Positions 9,316 through 19,166 of a DNA stretch of 48,659 nucleotides are shown one piece after another (within the stretch, counting starts at the first letter, position 1; each line of letters opens with the position of its first letter). This DNA comes from an uncultured Pelagibacteraceae bacterium (GTDB lineage Bacteria > Pseudomonadota > Alphaproteobacteria > Pelagibacterales > Pelagibacteraceae), in contig CACFJO010000002.1 of assembly GCA_902566675.1 (NCBI GenBank), positions 1 through 48,659 on the forward strand, read 5' to 3'. The position numbers and the translations under genes are program-made. Below the pieces are notes generated by a model, which was not told the DNA's origin, did no database searches, and saw only the letters and a list, made by a program, of their open reading frames with translations.

Positions 9316-11241
9316 ATGAGTAAAGTAATTGGAATAGACTTAGGAACTACGAATTCATGTGTGGCCATTATGGATGGTTCACAAGCAAAAGTGCTTGAAA
9401 ATGTTGAAGGCGCAAGAACCACACCTTCAGTTGTAGCATTTTTAGAAAAAGAGGAAAAATTAGTTGGTCAACCTGCAAAAAGACAAGCTGTTACTAATGC
9501 AGGGGATACAATTTTTGCCGTTAAAAGACTTATAGGAAGAAAATTTGATGGTCCATCTGTTCAAAAAGATATTTCTAAAGTTCCATATAAAATAGTCAAA
9601 TCAGATAATGGAGATGCTTGGGTAGAAGGTAAAGGCAAGAAATACTCTCCTGCTCAGATATCAGCTTTTGTTTTACAAAAAATGAAAGAAACTGCTGAAA
9701 AATATTTAGGTCAAGCTGTAACTAAGGCAGTTATAACGGTTCCAGCTTATTTTAATGACTCTCAAAGACAAGCTACTAAAGATGCAGGGAAAATAGCTGG
9801 TTTAGAAGTTTTAAGAATAATTAATGAACCAACTGCAGCATCACTTGCATACGGCCTTGATAAAAAGGGTGGAAAAAAAATAGCTGTGTATGATTTAGGA
9901 GGTGGTACTTTTGATATATCTATCTTAGAAATTGGTGATGGGGTATTTGAAGTTAAATCGACTAATGGTGATACATTTTTAGGCGGGGAAGATTTTGATG
10001 ATGCTATCGTTGAATATTTGGCCTCTGAATTTAAAAAAGATAATGGTATCGATCTTAAAACTGACAAACTTGCATTACAAAGATTAAAAGAAGCAGCAGA
10101 AAAAGCAAAAATTGAACTATCTTCTGCAGCTCAGACAGAGATAAATTTACCATTTATCACTGCTGATAAATCTGGACCAAAACATTTAAATTTAAAATTT
10201 ACTAGAGCTAAACTGGAAGCGTTAGTTCAAAGTTTAGTTGATAGAACTTTAGAGCCTTGTAAAACTGCTTTGAAAGACTCTGGGTTTTCTGCGGCTGAGA
10301 TTAATGAAGTTGTACTTGTTGGAGGAATGACAAGGATGCCTAAAATTATAGAAACAGTTAAAAATTTCTTTGGAAAGGAACCTAATAAAAGCGTTAATCC
10401 AGATGAAGTAGTTGCAATGGGTGCAGCGATTCAAGGTGGGGTATTGCAAGGGGATGTAAAAGATGTTTTGCTTTTAGATGTTACACCGCTTTCGCTTGGA
10501 ATTGAGACACTTGGAGGTGTATCAACTAAATTAATTGAAAAAAATACAACTATACCAACCAAAAAAAGCCAAGTTTTTTCTACAGCCGAGGACAATCAGC
10601 CTGCAGTATCAATAAGAGTGTTACAAGGTGAAAGAGAGATGGCAGCTGATAATAAAATTCTTGGTAACTTTGAATTAGTAGGAATACCTCCGGCACCAAG
10701 AGGCACACCTCAAATTGAAGTTACGTTTGATATTGATGCAAATGGAATAGTAAGTGTATCAGCTAAAGATAAAGGAACGGGTAAAGAACAAAAAATTCAA
10801 ATTCAAGCATCAGGAGGTTTAACCGATGAAGAAATTAAAAAAATGGTTAAAGATGCTGAAGCAAATAAAGAGGCAGATAAGAAGAAAAGAGACTCAGTAG
10901 ATGCAAGGAATCAAGCTGATAGTTTAGTTTTTTCTACCGAAAAAAGTTTAAAAGAACATGGCGATAAGGTCTCTGCAGAAGAAAAAAAAGCTATTGAAAA
11001 TGGAATTGTAGATCTTAAGAAGTCTCTTGAAGGAACAGATGTTGAGGATATAAAGAAAAAAACTCAAAGTTTAATTCAAGTTTCAATGAAATTAGGTGAA
11101 GCAGTTTATAAAAGCCAGCAAAAACCGGATAATAAAGACAAAGGTGGCAATGGACCAAATGATGCCAAACCTGGTGACAAAGATAATGTTGTAGATGCAG
11201 ATTTTGAAGACGTGAAAGAAGATAAAGAAAAAAGCGCCTAA
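9316..11241 (+). CDS. dnaK: Chaperone DnaK
   Basis: [26 protein letters not shown]. Confidence 0.99.
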   Translation: MSKVIGIDLGTTNSCVAIMDGSQAKVLENVEGARTTPSVVAFLEKEEKLVGQPAKRQAVTNAGDTIFAVKRLIGRKFDGPSVQKDISKVPYKIVKSDNGDAWVEGKGKKYSPAQISAFVLQKMKETAEKYLGQAVTKAVITVPAYFNDSQRQATKDAGKIAGLEVLRIINEPTAASLAYGLDKKGGKKIAVYDLGGGTFDISILEIGDGVFEVKSTNGDTFLGGEDFDDAIVEYLASEFKKDNGIDLKTDKLALQRLKEAAEKAKIELSSAAQTEINLPFITADKSGPKHLNLKFTRAKLEALVQSLVDRTLEPCKTALKDSGFSAAEINEVVLVGGMTRMPKIIETVKNFFGKEPNKSVNPDEVVAMGAAIQGGVLQGDVKDVLLLDVTPLSLGIETLGGVSTKLIEKNTTIPTKKSQVFSTAEDNQPAVSIRVLQGEREMAADNKILGNFELVGIPPAPRGTPQIEVTFDIDANGIVSVSAKDKGTGKEQKIQIQASGGLTDEEIKKMVKDAEANKEADKKKRDSVDARNQADSLVFSTEKSLKEHGDKVSAEEKKAIENGIVDLKKSLEGTDVEDIKKKTQSLIQVSMKLGEAVYKSQQKPDNKDKGGNGPNDAKPGDKDNVVDADFEDVKEDKEKSA

Positions 11242-11264
11242 GATTAAAAATAAGGAGACGTCCT

Positions 11265-12383
11265 GTGGCTAAAAAAGATTGTTATGATGTCTTAGGTATC
11301 CCGAAAGGAGCTTCAAAAGAAGATATAAAAAAAGCATACAGGAAATTAGCTCTTAAATATCATCCAGATAAAAATAAAGGGGATAAAGCTTCTGAGGAAA
11401 AGTTTAAAGAAGCAAGTGAGGCCTACCACATACTTTCAGATGACAAAAGAAAGGCAAACTATGATCAATTTGGTCACGCAGCTTTCGAAGGTGGTGGTGG
11501 AGGATTTCAAGGCTTTGGAGGTTTCGATAGTTCTTCTTTTTCAGATATATTTGAAGATTTCTTTAGCGACTTTGGCGGAGGATCTTCAAGGAGAACAAGT
11601 AATAGAGGAAATGATTTAAGATATGACGTAAGTATAAACTTAGAAGATGCATACAAAGGTACTGAAAAAAATGTAAGATACACTACTTACAAATCTTGTA
11701 AATCATGTTCAGGTAGCGGAGCTGCGAAAGGCTCTAAACCAATTAGATGTGATTATTGTTCAGGAAGAGGCAAAGTAAGGACTAATCAGGGCTTCTTTAC
11801 GGTTCAACAAACTTGTCCTCAGTGTAGTGGTTATGGAGAAATGATTGGAACCCCCTGCGATATTTGTACTGGAAATGGAAAAATACAAGCCAATGAAAAC
11901 GTGACTGTAAAGATTCCTAGAGGAGTTGATGATGGAACAAGAATAAGATTATCCGGAAAAGGTGAAGCTGGATCTAAAGGTGGATCTAGTGGAGACTTGT
12001 ATTTATTTATATCTATAGAAAATCACAACATCTTTAAAAGATCGGACGAAAATTTATATTATGAACTTCCTATTTCTTTTTCTGATGCAGCTTTAGGAAC
12101 CTCTGTGGAGGTGCCTTCAATAGATGGTGGGAAATCTAAAATAAAAATACCAGCAGGAACACAACATGGAAAACAATTCAGATTAAAAGGAAAGGGAATG
12201 CCTTTGCTAAGAAGAAGTGTGAATGGCGATCTTTATATTAGAATAGTAACTCAGGTTCCAAATTCTTTATCTAAAAGACAGAGAGAAATTTTGGAAGAAT
12301 TTAATGAAATTGAATTGAATAAACCAGACCCAGTTATCAAAAGTTTTTTTGAAAAAGCTAAAAAATTTTGGAAAAAGACCTAA
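11265..12383 (+). CDS. dnaJ: Chaperone DnaJ (GTG start)
   Basis: J-domain with HPD; four CxxCxGxG zinc repeats. Confidence 0.98.
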   Translation: MAKKDCYDVLGIPKGASKEDIKKAYRKLALKYHPDKNKGDKASEEKFKEASEAYHILSDDKRKANYDQFGHAAFEGGGGGFQGFGGFDSSSFSDIFEDFFSDFGGGSSRRTSNRGNDLRYDVSINLEDAYKGTEKNVRYTTYKSCKSCSGSGAAKGSKPIRCDYCSGRGKVRTNQGFFTVQQTCPQCSGYGEMIGTPCDICTGNGKIQANENVTVKIPRGVDDGTRIRLSGKGEAGSKGGSSGDLYLFISIENHNIFKRSDENLYYELPISFSDAALGTSVEVPSIDGGKSKIKIPAGTQHGKQFRLKGKGMPLLRRSVNGDLYIRIVTQVPNSLSKRQREILEEFNEIELNKPDPVIKSFFEKAKKFWKKT

Positions 12384-12388
12384 TTTAA

Positions 12389-12556
12389 ATGGAAACTGAT
12401 CAAATAATGTCTGCAATTTTTCTTATTGCAGTACTAGCATTAATCTTACCAGGCTTTTTATCCACTAATAATAAGTTAAAACAATTTTTAAATAATTTAT
12501 CTATCTGGACTATAATTATACTGGTAATTATTATAATTGTTTATTTAATTAATTAA
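12389..12556 (+). CDS. Small 55-aa two-TM membrane protein
   Basis: Manual translation METDQIMSAIFLIAVLALILPGFLSTNNKLKQFLNNLSIWTIIILVIIIIVYLIN*; stop overlaps dapB start (TAATG); absent from ORF track. Confidence 0.7.
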   Translation: METDQIMSAIFLIAVLALILPGFLSTNNKLKQFLNNLSIWTIIILVIIIIVYLIN

Positions 12557-13329
12557 TGAGAAAAATTTCTTTAGCAATCACAGGGTGTATGGGTAGAATG
12601 GGTAAACAACTCATTAAATCAGCAGTTAGAGACAAGACTTTCAAAATTGTTTCCTTAACTGAAAATAAAAGAATAAAAAGAAAGATTTCTGGAATAAAAC
12701 CCGAACTCAACTCAAAAAGTGCATTTAAAAAAGCTAATGTAATAATAGATTTTACGATTCCTAAGTGTACATTAGAAATTCTTAGGATTGCAGTGAGATA
12801 CAAGAAAAAAGTTGTTATTGGTACAACAGGGTTTAACAAAAAGGAAGAAATTTTGATCAAAAGTCTCTCAAGAAAAATTCCTATTCTTAAAGCTGGTAAT
12901 ATGAGCTTAGGTGTAAATTTATTAATGCATTTAACTGAGATAGCTTCGAAATCTTTAGGAAAAAGATTTTTAAGTAAAATATACGAAGTTCACCACAAAC
13001 ACAAAAAAGATTATCCTTCAGGTACTGCTTTGATGTTAGGAAAAGGTATTGCATCCGGTAAAAATAAAGAATTCTACAATATGGTTGGTAAAAAATATTT
13101 AAACAAAAAAACATTTCCTTATGGAAAAAAAATTAACTTTAACTCCATTAGAAAAGGAGAAATTATAGGAGAACATGAAGTAACTTTTTCTAGTGGAAAA
13201 GAAATTGTAAAATTAAATCATGAGTCTTTTGATAGAGCTCTTTACTCTGAAGGAGCTCTTGCAGCTGCAAAATGGTTGTTCAATAAAAAACCAGGGCTTT
13301 ACTCAATGCGAGATCTTTTAAATTTTTAG
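12556..13329 (+). CDS. dapB: 4-hydroxy-tetrahydrodipicolinate reductase
   Basis: ITGCMGRMGKQLIK; EVHHKHKKDYPSGTAL. Confidence 0.96.
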   Translation: MRKISLAITGCMGRMGKQLIKSAVRDKTFKIVSLTENKRIKRKISGIKPELNSKSAFKKANVIIDFTIPKCTLEILRIAVRYKKKVVIGTTGFNKKEEILIKSLSRKIPILKAGNMSLGVNLLMHLTEIASKSLGKRFLSKIYEVHHKHKKDYPSGTALMLGKGIASGKNKEFYNMVGKKYLNKKTFPYGKKINFNSIRKGEIIGEHEVTFSSGKEIVKLNHESFDRALYSEGALAAAKWLFNKKPGLYSMRDLLNF

Positions 13330-13982
13330 TGAACAATAAAGAAAAATCCAAGATCATCATTAAGATTTTAGATAAAACTTATCCTCAAGTACCTATTCCA
13401 CTTAATTATAAAAATACGTTCACCCTTTTAGTTTCGGTGCTCCTTTCGGCTCAATGCACAGACGTAAACGTAAATAATGTAACTAAAAATATTTACCCAA
13501 AATATTATAAACCGGAACATTTTGTTAGACTGGGAAGAAAAAAAATAGAGAATTTGATCAAAAAAATTGGCATTTTTAGAATTAAAGCAAAAAGTATTTT
13601 TTATTTATCAAAGACTTTAATAAAAAAATATAATGGTAAAGTTCCTAAAACATATGAGGAGCTTGAGCAACTACCTGGAGTTGGCCATAAGACTGCTAGC
13701 GTGGTAATGTCTCAAGGTTACGGATTTCCTGCTTTTCCTGTTGATACTCATATCCATAGACTTGCTCAAAGATGGGGACTTACCAATGGGAAAAATGTTG
13801 TTCAAACAGAAAAAGATTTAAAAGAAATTTTTCCTAAAAAGCACTGGAACAGACTTCATCTTCAAATAATTTGGTATGGGCGTGAGTATTGTAAGGCTAG
13901 AGACTGTCATGGAATATCTTGTAAAATTTGCAAAAGCTGTTATCCAAATAGAAAAAAACCAATAAAAACAAAAAAAGCTTAA
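13329..13982 (+). CDS. nth: Endonuclease III
   Basis: LLSAQCTDVNVN, LPGVGHKTASVV HhH, C-terminal 4Fe-4S cysteines; GTG start. Confidence 0.95.
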   Translation: MNNKEKSKIIIKILDKTYPQVPIPLNYKNTFTLLVSVLLSAQCTDVNVNNVTKNIYPKYYKPEHFVRLGRKKIENLIKKIGIFRIKAKSIFYLSKTLIKKYNGKVPKTYEELEQLPGVGHKTASVVMSQGYGFPAFPVDTHIHRLAQRWGLTNGKNVVQTEKDLKEIFPKKHWNRLHLQIIWYGREYCKARDCHGISCKICKSCYPNRKKPIKTKKA

Positions 13983-13991
13983 GTCAAAAAA

Positions 13992-14921
13992 ATGAAAATA
14001 TTAGGTATTGGTAACGCAATAGTTGATGTCATCTGCAAAGTTAATGAGGATTACTTAAAAAAAAATTCTCTTACCAAAAGTACAATGAAACTTGTTGACG
14101 AGGAAGAATTTAAAAAATTACTTTTAAGTCTTAAGATCGAGGAAACAATATCTGGTGGTTCTGTTGCAAACTCAATTGTAGGTCTTTCACAATTAGGTAA
14201 TGAAGTGGGTTTTATAGGGAAAATAAATGATGATGATCTTGGAACAAAATATGAAGAAGGCTTAAAAAAAGAAAATGTTAAATATTTTTATGAAAAAAAA
14301 AAAGAAGCAGCTCCTACAGGCACTTGTCTAATTTTAATAACTCCTGACTCTGAAAGAACAATGGTAACTTTTTTAGGCACTGCTGGTAAGATTAATGATA
14401 AAGATATTGATATTGGGGCTGTTAAAAAAAGTGAAATTTTATTTCTAGAGGGATATTTGTGGGACGAGGGTGAACCAAAAAAAGCTTTTGATATAGCTAT
14501 AAATAATTCTAATAAGGTAGCTATGTCTCTTTCAGATTTGTTTTGCGTAGAAAGACATAAATCTCATTTTTTAGATTTAGTCAGAAATAAAATTGATATC
14601 ACGTTTGCTAATGAGCAAGAAATTATGTCTTTGCTCGATGTGAAAAAAATAGAGGAGGTAGTAGAGCACTGTAAAAAATTTAATAAATTAATAGTAGTAA
14701 CTCGAGGAAAAAAAGGAGCAATTGCTGTAAAGGGAAATGAAGTAGTGGAATGTGAGTCCAAAAAAAATCTTAAAATTTTAGATTTAACTGGGGCTGGTGA
14801 CTTATTTGCAGGAGGATTTTTACACGGTCATATAAACGGTAGAGATTTGCAAGAAAGCCTAGAAAAAGGTTCTGTGATGGCGTCTAAAATAATTCAAATA
14901 ATAGGAGCGAGAATTAAGTAA
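13992..14921 (+). CDS. PfkB-family carbohydrate/nucleoside kinase (adenosine kinase-like)
   Basis: SGGSVANSIVGLSQLG and DLTGAGDLFAGGFL motifs. Confidence 0.9.
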   Translation: MKILGIGNAIVDVICKVNEDYLKKNSLTKSTMKLVDEEEFKKLLLSLKIEETISGGSVANSIVGLSQLGNEVGFIGKINDDDLGTKYEEGLKKENVKYFYEKKKEAAPTGTCLILITPDSERTMVTFLGTAGKINDKDIDIGAVKKSEILFLEGYLWDEGEPKKAFDIAINNSNKVAMSLSDLFCVERHKSHFLDLVRNKIDITFANEQEIMSLLDVKKIEEVVEHCKKFNKLIVVTRGKKGAIAVKGNEVVECESKKNLKILDLTGAGDLFAGGFLHGHINGRDLQESLEKGSVMASKIIQIIGARIK

Positions 14922-14922
14922 A

Positions 14923-15030
14923 CTATTTTTTTTTTCTTTTAAAACTTCCTTTACCTTTTTTTGGTTTTATAACTCTTTTTCTATACTTAGCGGTAAAAAG
15001 ATCTACAGCAATTTTATTTCTTTTTTTCAA
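14923..15030 (-). CDS. arfA: ArfA-like alternative ribosome-rescue factor (35 aa, TTG start)
   Basis: Manual minus-strand translation (M)KKRNKIAVDLFTAKYRKRVIKPKKGKGSFKRKKK*; resembles the ArfA core (LF..RVxxxKKGKGSYxRK); TTG overlaps the TGA of the upstream regulator; absent from ORF track. Confidence 0.72.
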   Translation of the reverse strand: MKKRNKIAVDLFTAKYRKRVIKPKKGKGSFKRKKK

Positions 15031-15653
15031 AGATAATATCCTTCTTTATGATTTAAAATAAAATTTTTGTCATTAAAAGTATCTAGAATTTTTTTTCTCA
15101 ATCTATAAATATGTGTTTCAACTGTATGAGTATCTGCACTTGAAGAATACTTCCATACTAAAGATAAGATCTGACTTTTAGAAACAGCTATTTCTTTATT
15201 TAATAACAATTCTAGAAGTTGAATTTCTTTTTCAGTTAAAATTACAAATTTGTTTGATTTAATTAATTTTTTTTCATTTTTATCTAACTTATAAGATTTA
15301 ATTTTGATAGATGAATTTTTATTAAATTGTTTTTTTGCTAAACTAGTATCAATTATTTCATTTAAATCTTGAATAGACGTCGGCAATTTCAAAACGTAAT
15401 CAAAATTTTTCATATTAATTTTATTTTTACTTGTAGCTAAAATACTAAAGCAATCCATTAATTTTAAAGTCTCATTTAATTTTTTATTATCTAGACTATT
15501 TTCATGAAAAATTAGTCCTGCAATATCTTTTGTAGTATTATCAGATAAATTTTTTTGATCTAATATTAAAGAGAAGTTGAGATGGAGCTTTAATTCGTTT
15601 AAAGTTGATAAAAAGCTATCAGGACCAAATACTATAATTTTTAATTTATGCAT
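15027..15653 (-). CDS. OmpR/PhoB-type winged-helix response regulator with degenerate receiver
   Basis: C-terminal VILTEKEIQLLELLL...VETHIYRLRKKI...LNHKEGYYL trans_reg_C; receiver-like N-terminus lacks the usual acidic residues. Confidence 0.8.
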   Translation of the reverse strand: MHKLKIIVFGPDSFLSTLNELKLHLNFSLILDQKNLSDNTTKDIAGLIFHENSLDNKKLNETLKLMDCFSILATSKNKINMKNFDYVLKLPTSIQDLNEIIDTSLAKKQFNKNSSIKIKSYKLDKNEKKLIKSNKFVILTEKEIQLLELLLNKEIAVSKSQILSLVWKYSSSADTHTVETHIYRLRKKILDTFNDKNFILNHKEGYYL

Positions 15654-16139
15654 ATAAAAATAAATAAGAGATATCTTACTTATGGAATATATAAAGTAAA
15701 ATGCGCAATTGGTAAAAGGGGGATTAATTTGAAAAGGAAAGAAGGTGATTTAACAACACCTAGAGGTAATTTCAAAATAATTAATATATTTTTTAGGAAA
15801 GATAGAGTTAAAAATTTTAAAACAAAACTTAAAAGAATACCAATACATAAAGGGTTAGGATGGTGCGATGATCCTTTATCTAATAAATATAATAGATTAG
15901 TTAGATACCCATTTAAATATAGCACAGAAAAACTATATAGATCTGACAACATTTATGACATCATATTGGTGCTAAATTATAACATAAAGCCAACTATTAA
16001 AAATAAAGGTAGTGCAATTTTTATTCATGTAGCGAAAAAGAAATTTTCTCCGACAAAGGGTTGCGTAGCTATTATGAAAAAAGAATTAAGAAAGTTAAGT
16101 AGTCTAGTTACTAAAGAAACTATTGTTAGAATAATTTAA
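15648..16139 (+). CDS. YkuD-family L,D-transpeptidase-like protein
   Basis: GDLTTPRGNF...IFIHVAKKKFSPTKGCVAI catalytic H...GC motif. Confidence 0.88.
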   Translation: MHIKINKRYLTYGIYKVKCAIGKRGINLKRKEGDLTTPRGNFKIINIFFRKDRVKNFKTKLKRIPIHKGLGWCDDPLSNKYNRLVRYPFKYSTEKLYRSDNIYDIILVLNYNIKPTIKNKGSAIFIHVAKKKFSPTKGCVAIMKKELRKLSSLVTKETIVRII

Positions 16140-16786
16140 CTCCTTTCACCAAATATAGAGCTGCCTATCCTAACATATGTGGCATTATGATGAATAGCAT
16201 CTAAATAATCCGAAGACATACCCATACTTATTTCATTGAGTCCTAAAGAAGAATTCATCTCATCAATAAATTTAAAATATTTTTTGGCGTTATCATCGTT
16301 AGGAGGTATGATCATTAAACCAATTACATTTAGATTTTTTTCTTTAATACAATAACTATAAAATGTATCAACTTCTTTAATGGGTACACCAGATTTTTGG
16401 ATTTCATTTCCTACATTAACTTGAATAAAATATTTTATCTTTCGATTATTTATTGCCTCACATTTAGAAAATATATCAGCAAGCTTTTGGTTATCCAGTG
16501 AGTGAATAAAATCAAATATTTCAAAAGCATTTTTTGCTTTGTTGCTTTGGAGTTTTCCAACCATGTGTAATTTCAAATTTGTTTTAACATTTTTGATATC
16601 ACGCCATTTTGCATTAGCCTCTTGAACTTTATTTTCACCATAATGTAAATGACCCATATCTATTAATGGTTTAATATGATCCAAAGAAAAAGTTTTACTT
16701 ACAGCTACTATATTAACAGGTTTCTTCGGATTTAAGTTTTTTATATTAGAATTTATTTTATTAAAATTTTCAATTATGTTGCTCAT
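16136..16786 (-). CDS. YggS/PROSC family PLP homeostasis protein
   Basis: IVAVSKTF, HYGENKVQEA, GMSSDYLDAI motifs. Confidence 0.95.
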   Translation of the reverse strand: MSNIIENFNKINSNIKNLNPKKPVNIVAVSKTFSLDHIKPLIDMGHLHYGENKVQEANAKWRDIKNVKTNLKLHMVGKLQSNKAKNAFEIFDFIHSLDNQKLADIFSKCEAINNRKIKYFIQVNVGNEIQKSGVPIKEVDTFYSYCIKEKNLNVIGLMIIPPNDDNAKKYFKFIDEMNSSLGLNEISMGMSSDYLDAIHHNATYVRIGSSIFGERS

Positions 16787-17362
16787 ATGTTTATATTAAA
16801 AAAAAAATATTTTATTATTATTGAAAATATCAAAGATATTAATTTAAGAAACATTAAAAAACGCAATAAGTTTGCAATTATATATAGAAATATAGTTAGA
16901 AACGGGAAGAACTTTGAATTAAATAATTTTAGAAAAAAATGTAAATCTAAAAATATTTCATTTTTCGTAGCAAATAATATTAATTTAGCCAAAGAACTGA
17001 ATTCAGATGGTATTTATTTATCAGCTCACAACCTAAGTTTTAAACCGCTAAATTTAAAGAGAAAAAATTTCAGTATTATCGGCTCAGCTCATAATCTTAA
17101 AGAGATTAACATTAAAAGAAAACAAGGATGTAATTACATATTATTTTCAAGACTATTTAAGGTTTCTTACAAACCTGAAAAAAGTCACCTAGGCGTGTTG
17201 AAATTTAATAATCTAGTTTTAAGTACGTTTAAAAAATTAATACCTCTTGGTGGAATAAATCTTTCTAATTTAGGAAAGCTAAATAACGTAAATTCAGACT
17301 GCTTCGCAATTATGTCTGAGGTAAAAAAAAAGCCGGCTAAAATATTTAGCCGGCTTTTTTAA
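16787..17362 (+). CDS. Thiamine phosphate synthase/TenI-like protein
   Basis: LNSDGIYLSAHN, YILFSRLFKVSYKP...LVLSTFKKLIPLGGINLSNL TIM-barrel pattern. Confidence 0.7.
   Translation: MFILKKKYFIIIENIKDINLRNIKKRNKFAIIYRNIVRNGKNFELNNFRKKCKSKNISFFVANNINLAKELNSDGIYLSAHNLSFKPLNLKRKNFSIIGSAHNLKEINIKRKQGCNYILFSRLFKVSYKPEKSHLGVLKFNNLVLSTFKKLIPLGGINLSNLGKLNNVNSDCFAIMSEVKKKPAKIFSRLF
17326..17360. terminator. Strong bidirectional hairpin terminator
   Basis: AAAAAAGCCGGCTAAA-ATA-TTTAGCCGGCTTTTTT: 16-bp stem, 3-nt loop, flanking A/T tracts, between convergent genes. Confidence 0.92.
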
Positions 17363-17380
17363 ATAATCAAATAACGTTAA

Positions 17381-18454
17381 TTAAAACGCAAATGACATAG
17401 CTATAATTGTCTCTTCAGCGTCAGTGTCTTGTGCGTACCCGACGTTTTCGTAGTCAGCTCTAGCTATTGATAATGTAGCTCCACCTAAAGAGTAAGCTAT
17501 TTGAATAGAATCCATCTCTATGTCGTAAACCGTAGTAGATGTTGTTCTAACGTTCTGTTCACTAGTTTCTCTAGTGTATGAAACTGAAAGATCATCATTT
17601 ACTGCGTAAGCTAAAGACATACCAGTGTTTTCATAGTATTCTACTGTTGAAGCAGATCCTGATGCTGTAATAGCTGTTGTAGATTCTGGAGCTTTGAATG
17701 ATTTACCATATCCTACTGTTACGTTTCCTGCAGAATATTTCAATGCATAAGCACCACCTTCTTCAAGTTGTTGCTCTGATGTTAAACCATCATCATAGTC
17801 ATTCTTTTGGTAGTAAGAAGCTGATGCAGTTAAACCATCTACTGGCTTAGTTACTAATGAGTACTCACTCATTGAGTCACCGCTTCCGCCACCTGTTGAG
17901 TTACCACTTTGACCATCTTTTTTCGTTTGTCCATATGCAACTGATGCAGTTGTACCAAACGGAAGTTCTGGCGTGTGATATTGGATCGATGCTGTTGATC
18001 CTGCATCACCTGGGTAATTTATTCCTTCGCTGTAACCTGTGTCAGACATAGAAGTGTATGCTGATGCGTCCCATGCATACTTCTTGTTGTTTCCACACTC
18101 AGATACGCAAACTTTTACTGTTCCTAAATCATTCATTGTTAATGTAAGAGCAGTATCGTCGTTTATTGCAGCACCTGCAGCTGACTCAGTAGTTGGAACT
18201 GTTGATGCCGTGCTACCTGTTGTGCTTGGATCTAGTTCCATAGTGTATGACCACGTGTAACCGTTGTCCATCTCACCACTAGCTTTAAAAGCTAATTCAT
18301 TAGTTACACCGATACCATTGTCAGCTTGTGCTCCGTTCACAACGTTGTAAGTAGCTTTAGCAGAACCGCTAACAGTTAACTCACCTGCGTTTGCAGAGAA
18401 CATAAGAGACAAAGATGCGATAGAAACTAATAAAGTTTTCATTATTGTTTTCAT
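17381..18454 (-). CDS. Outer-membrane porin-like beta-barrel protein
   Basis: Signal peptide ending SANAGELTVSGSAKATY; alternating beta pattern; C-terminal IIAMSFAF with terminal Phe. Confidence 0.88.
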   Translation of the reverse strand: MKTIMKTLLVSIASLSLMFSANAGELTVSGSAKATYNVVNGAQADNGIGVTNELAFKASGEMDNGYTWSYTMELDPSTTGSTASTVPTTESAAGAAINDDTALTLTMNDLGTVKVCVSECGNNKKYAWDASAYTSMSDTGYSEGINYPGDAGSTASIQYHTPELPFGTTASVAYGQTKKDGQSGNSTGGGSGDSMSEYSLVTKPVDGLTASASYYQKNDYDDGLTSEQQLEEGGAYALKYSAGNVTVGYGKSFKAPESTTAITASGSASTVEYYENTGMSLAYAVNDDLSVSYTRETSEQNVRTTSTTVYDIEMDSIQIAYSLGGATLSIARADYENVGYAQDTDAEETIIAMSFAF

Positions 18455-18624
18455 ATTTATCCTTTGTTATAGTTTTTATAAAAACTGAGCAAAATTAACA
18501 TTTTTTTCGAAAAATATTTAAAAATGCGGAAAAGTCTTGTTCTTTTTCGCTATATGTTGCATAAATACAACAATAAATGGTTAAAATATGTGTAATTTTT
18601 CTCTTATTTTATTAAAAGTAATAA

Positions 18625-19158
18625 TTGGTTCTTATGATTAAAAAAATCTCTTTAGTTATCAGTCTTATGCTTCTTTTAAGTTCGTGCCAAGCTGTTAAAC
18701 CAAAAAAAGTTGATACTCGAGAAGTTTCAACAAATGCTCAAGAACGAGCTAGAAGTAACATCAAGGAAGGTAAAGGAGCGTCTTTAAAAGATTTAATAGG
18801 TAGAGGCGGTGCAACATCTTATGAATTTAGTACTTCTAATCCAATGTGGAGAGCATCATTAGAGATATTGGATTTTCTTCCGCTGACTACAGTAGACTAT
18901 TCAGGGGGCATGATCATCACTGATTGGTATTCAGAAAATAATGATAAGGACTCATTAAAAATTTCTGTGAGGTTTTTAGGAAATGATGTTAGAACAGAAA
19001 GTTTAAAAATTCTAGTTCATCGAAAGACATGTCAAACGAATAATAATTGTAAAGTTTCATTATTAAAAGGAAGTAAAATAAATAATGAACTTATGTCATC
19101 AATTTTAAGTTTAGCTGCTAAATTAGAAATAGAAAATAAGCAGAAAAATAAGAGATAA
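18625..19158 (+). CDS. DUF3576-like lipoprotein
   Basis: Lipobox [33 protein letters not shown] motif; upstream of leuS as in alphaproteobacteria. Confidence 0.82.
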   Translation: MVLMIKKISLVISLMLLLSSCQAVKPKKVDTREVSTNAQERARSNIKEGKGASLKDLIGRGGATSYEFSTSNPMWRASLEILDFLPLTTVDYSGGMIITDWYSENNDKDSLKISVRFLGNDVRTESLKILVHRKTCQTNNNCKVSLLKGSKINNELMSSILSLAAKLEIENKQKNKR

Positions 19159-19166
19159 TTTCATCT

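Noticed and set aside
9762-10067. Minus-strand 101-aa ORF inside dnaK
   Set aside because: Antisense to the highly conserved DnaK; codon shadow.
11416-11619. Plus-strand 67-aa ORF out of frame within dnaJ
   Set aside because: Alternate frame of the Gly-rich dnaJ region; no supporting start context.
18250-18257. CACGTG in the porin gene as a third parS
   Set aside because: Flanks (gaccacgtgtaacc) do not form the TTTCACGTGAAA palindrome.
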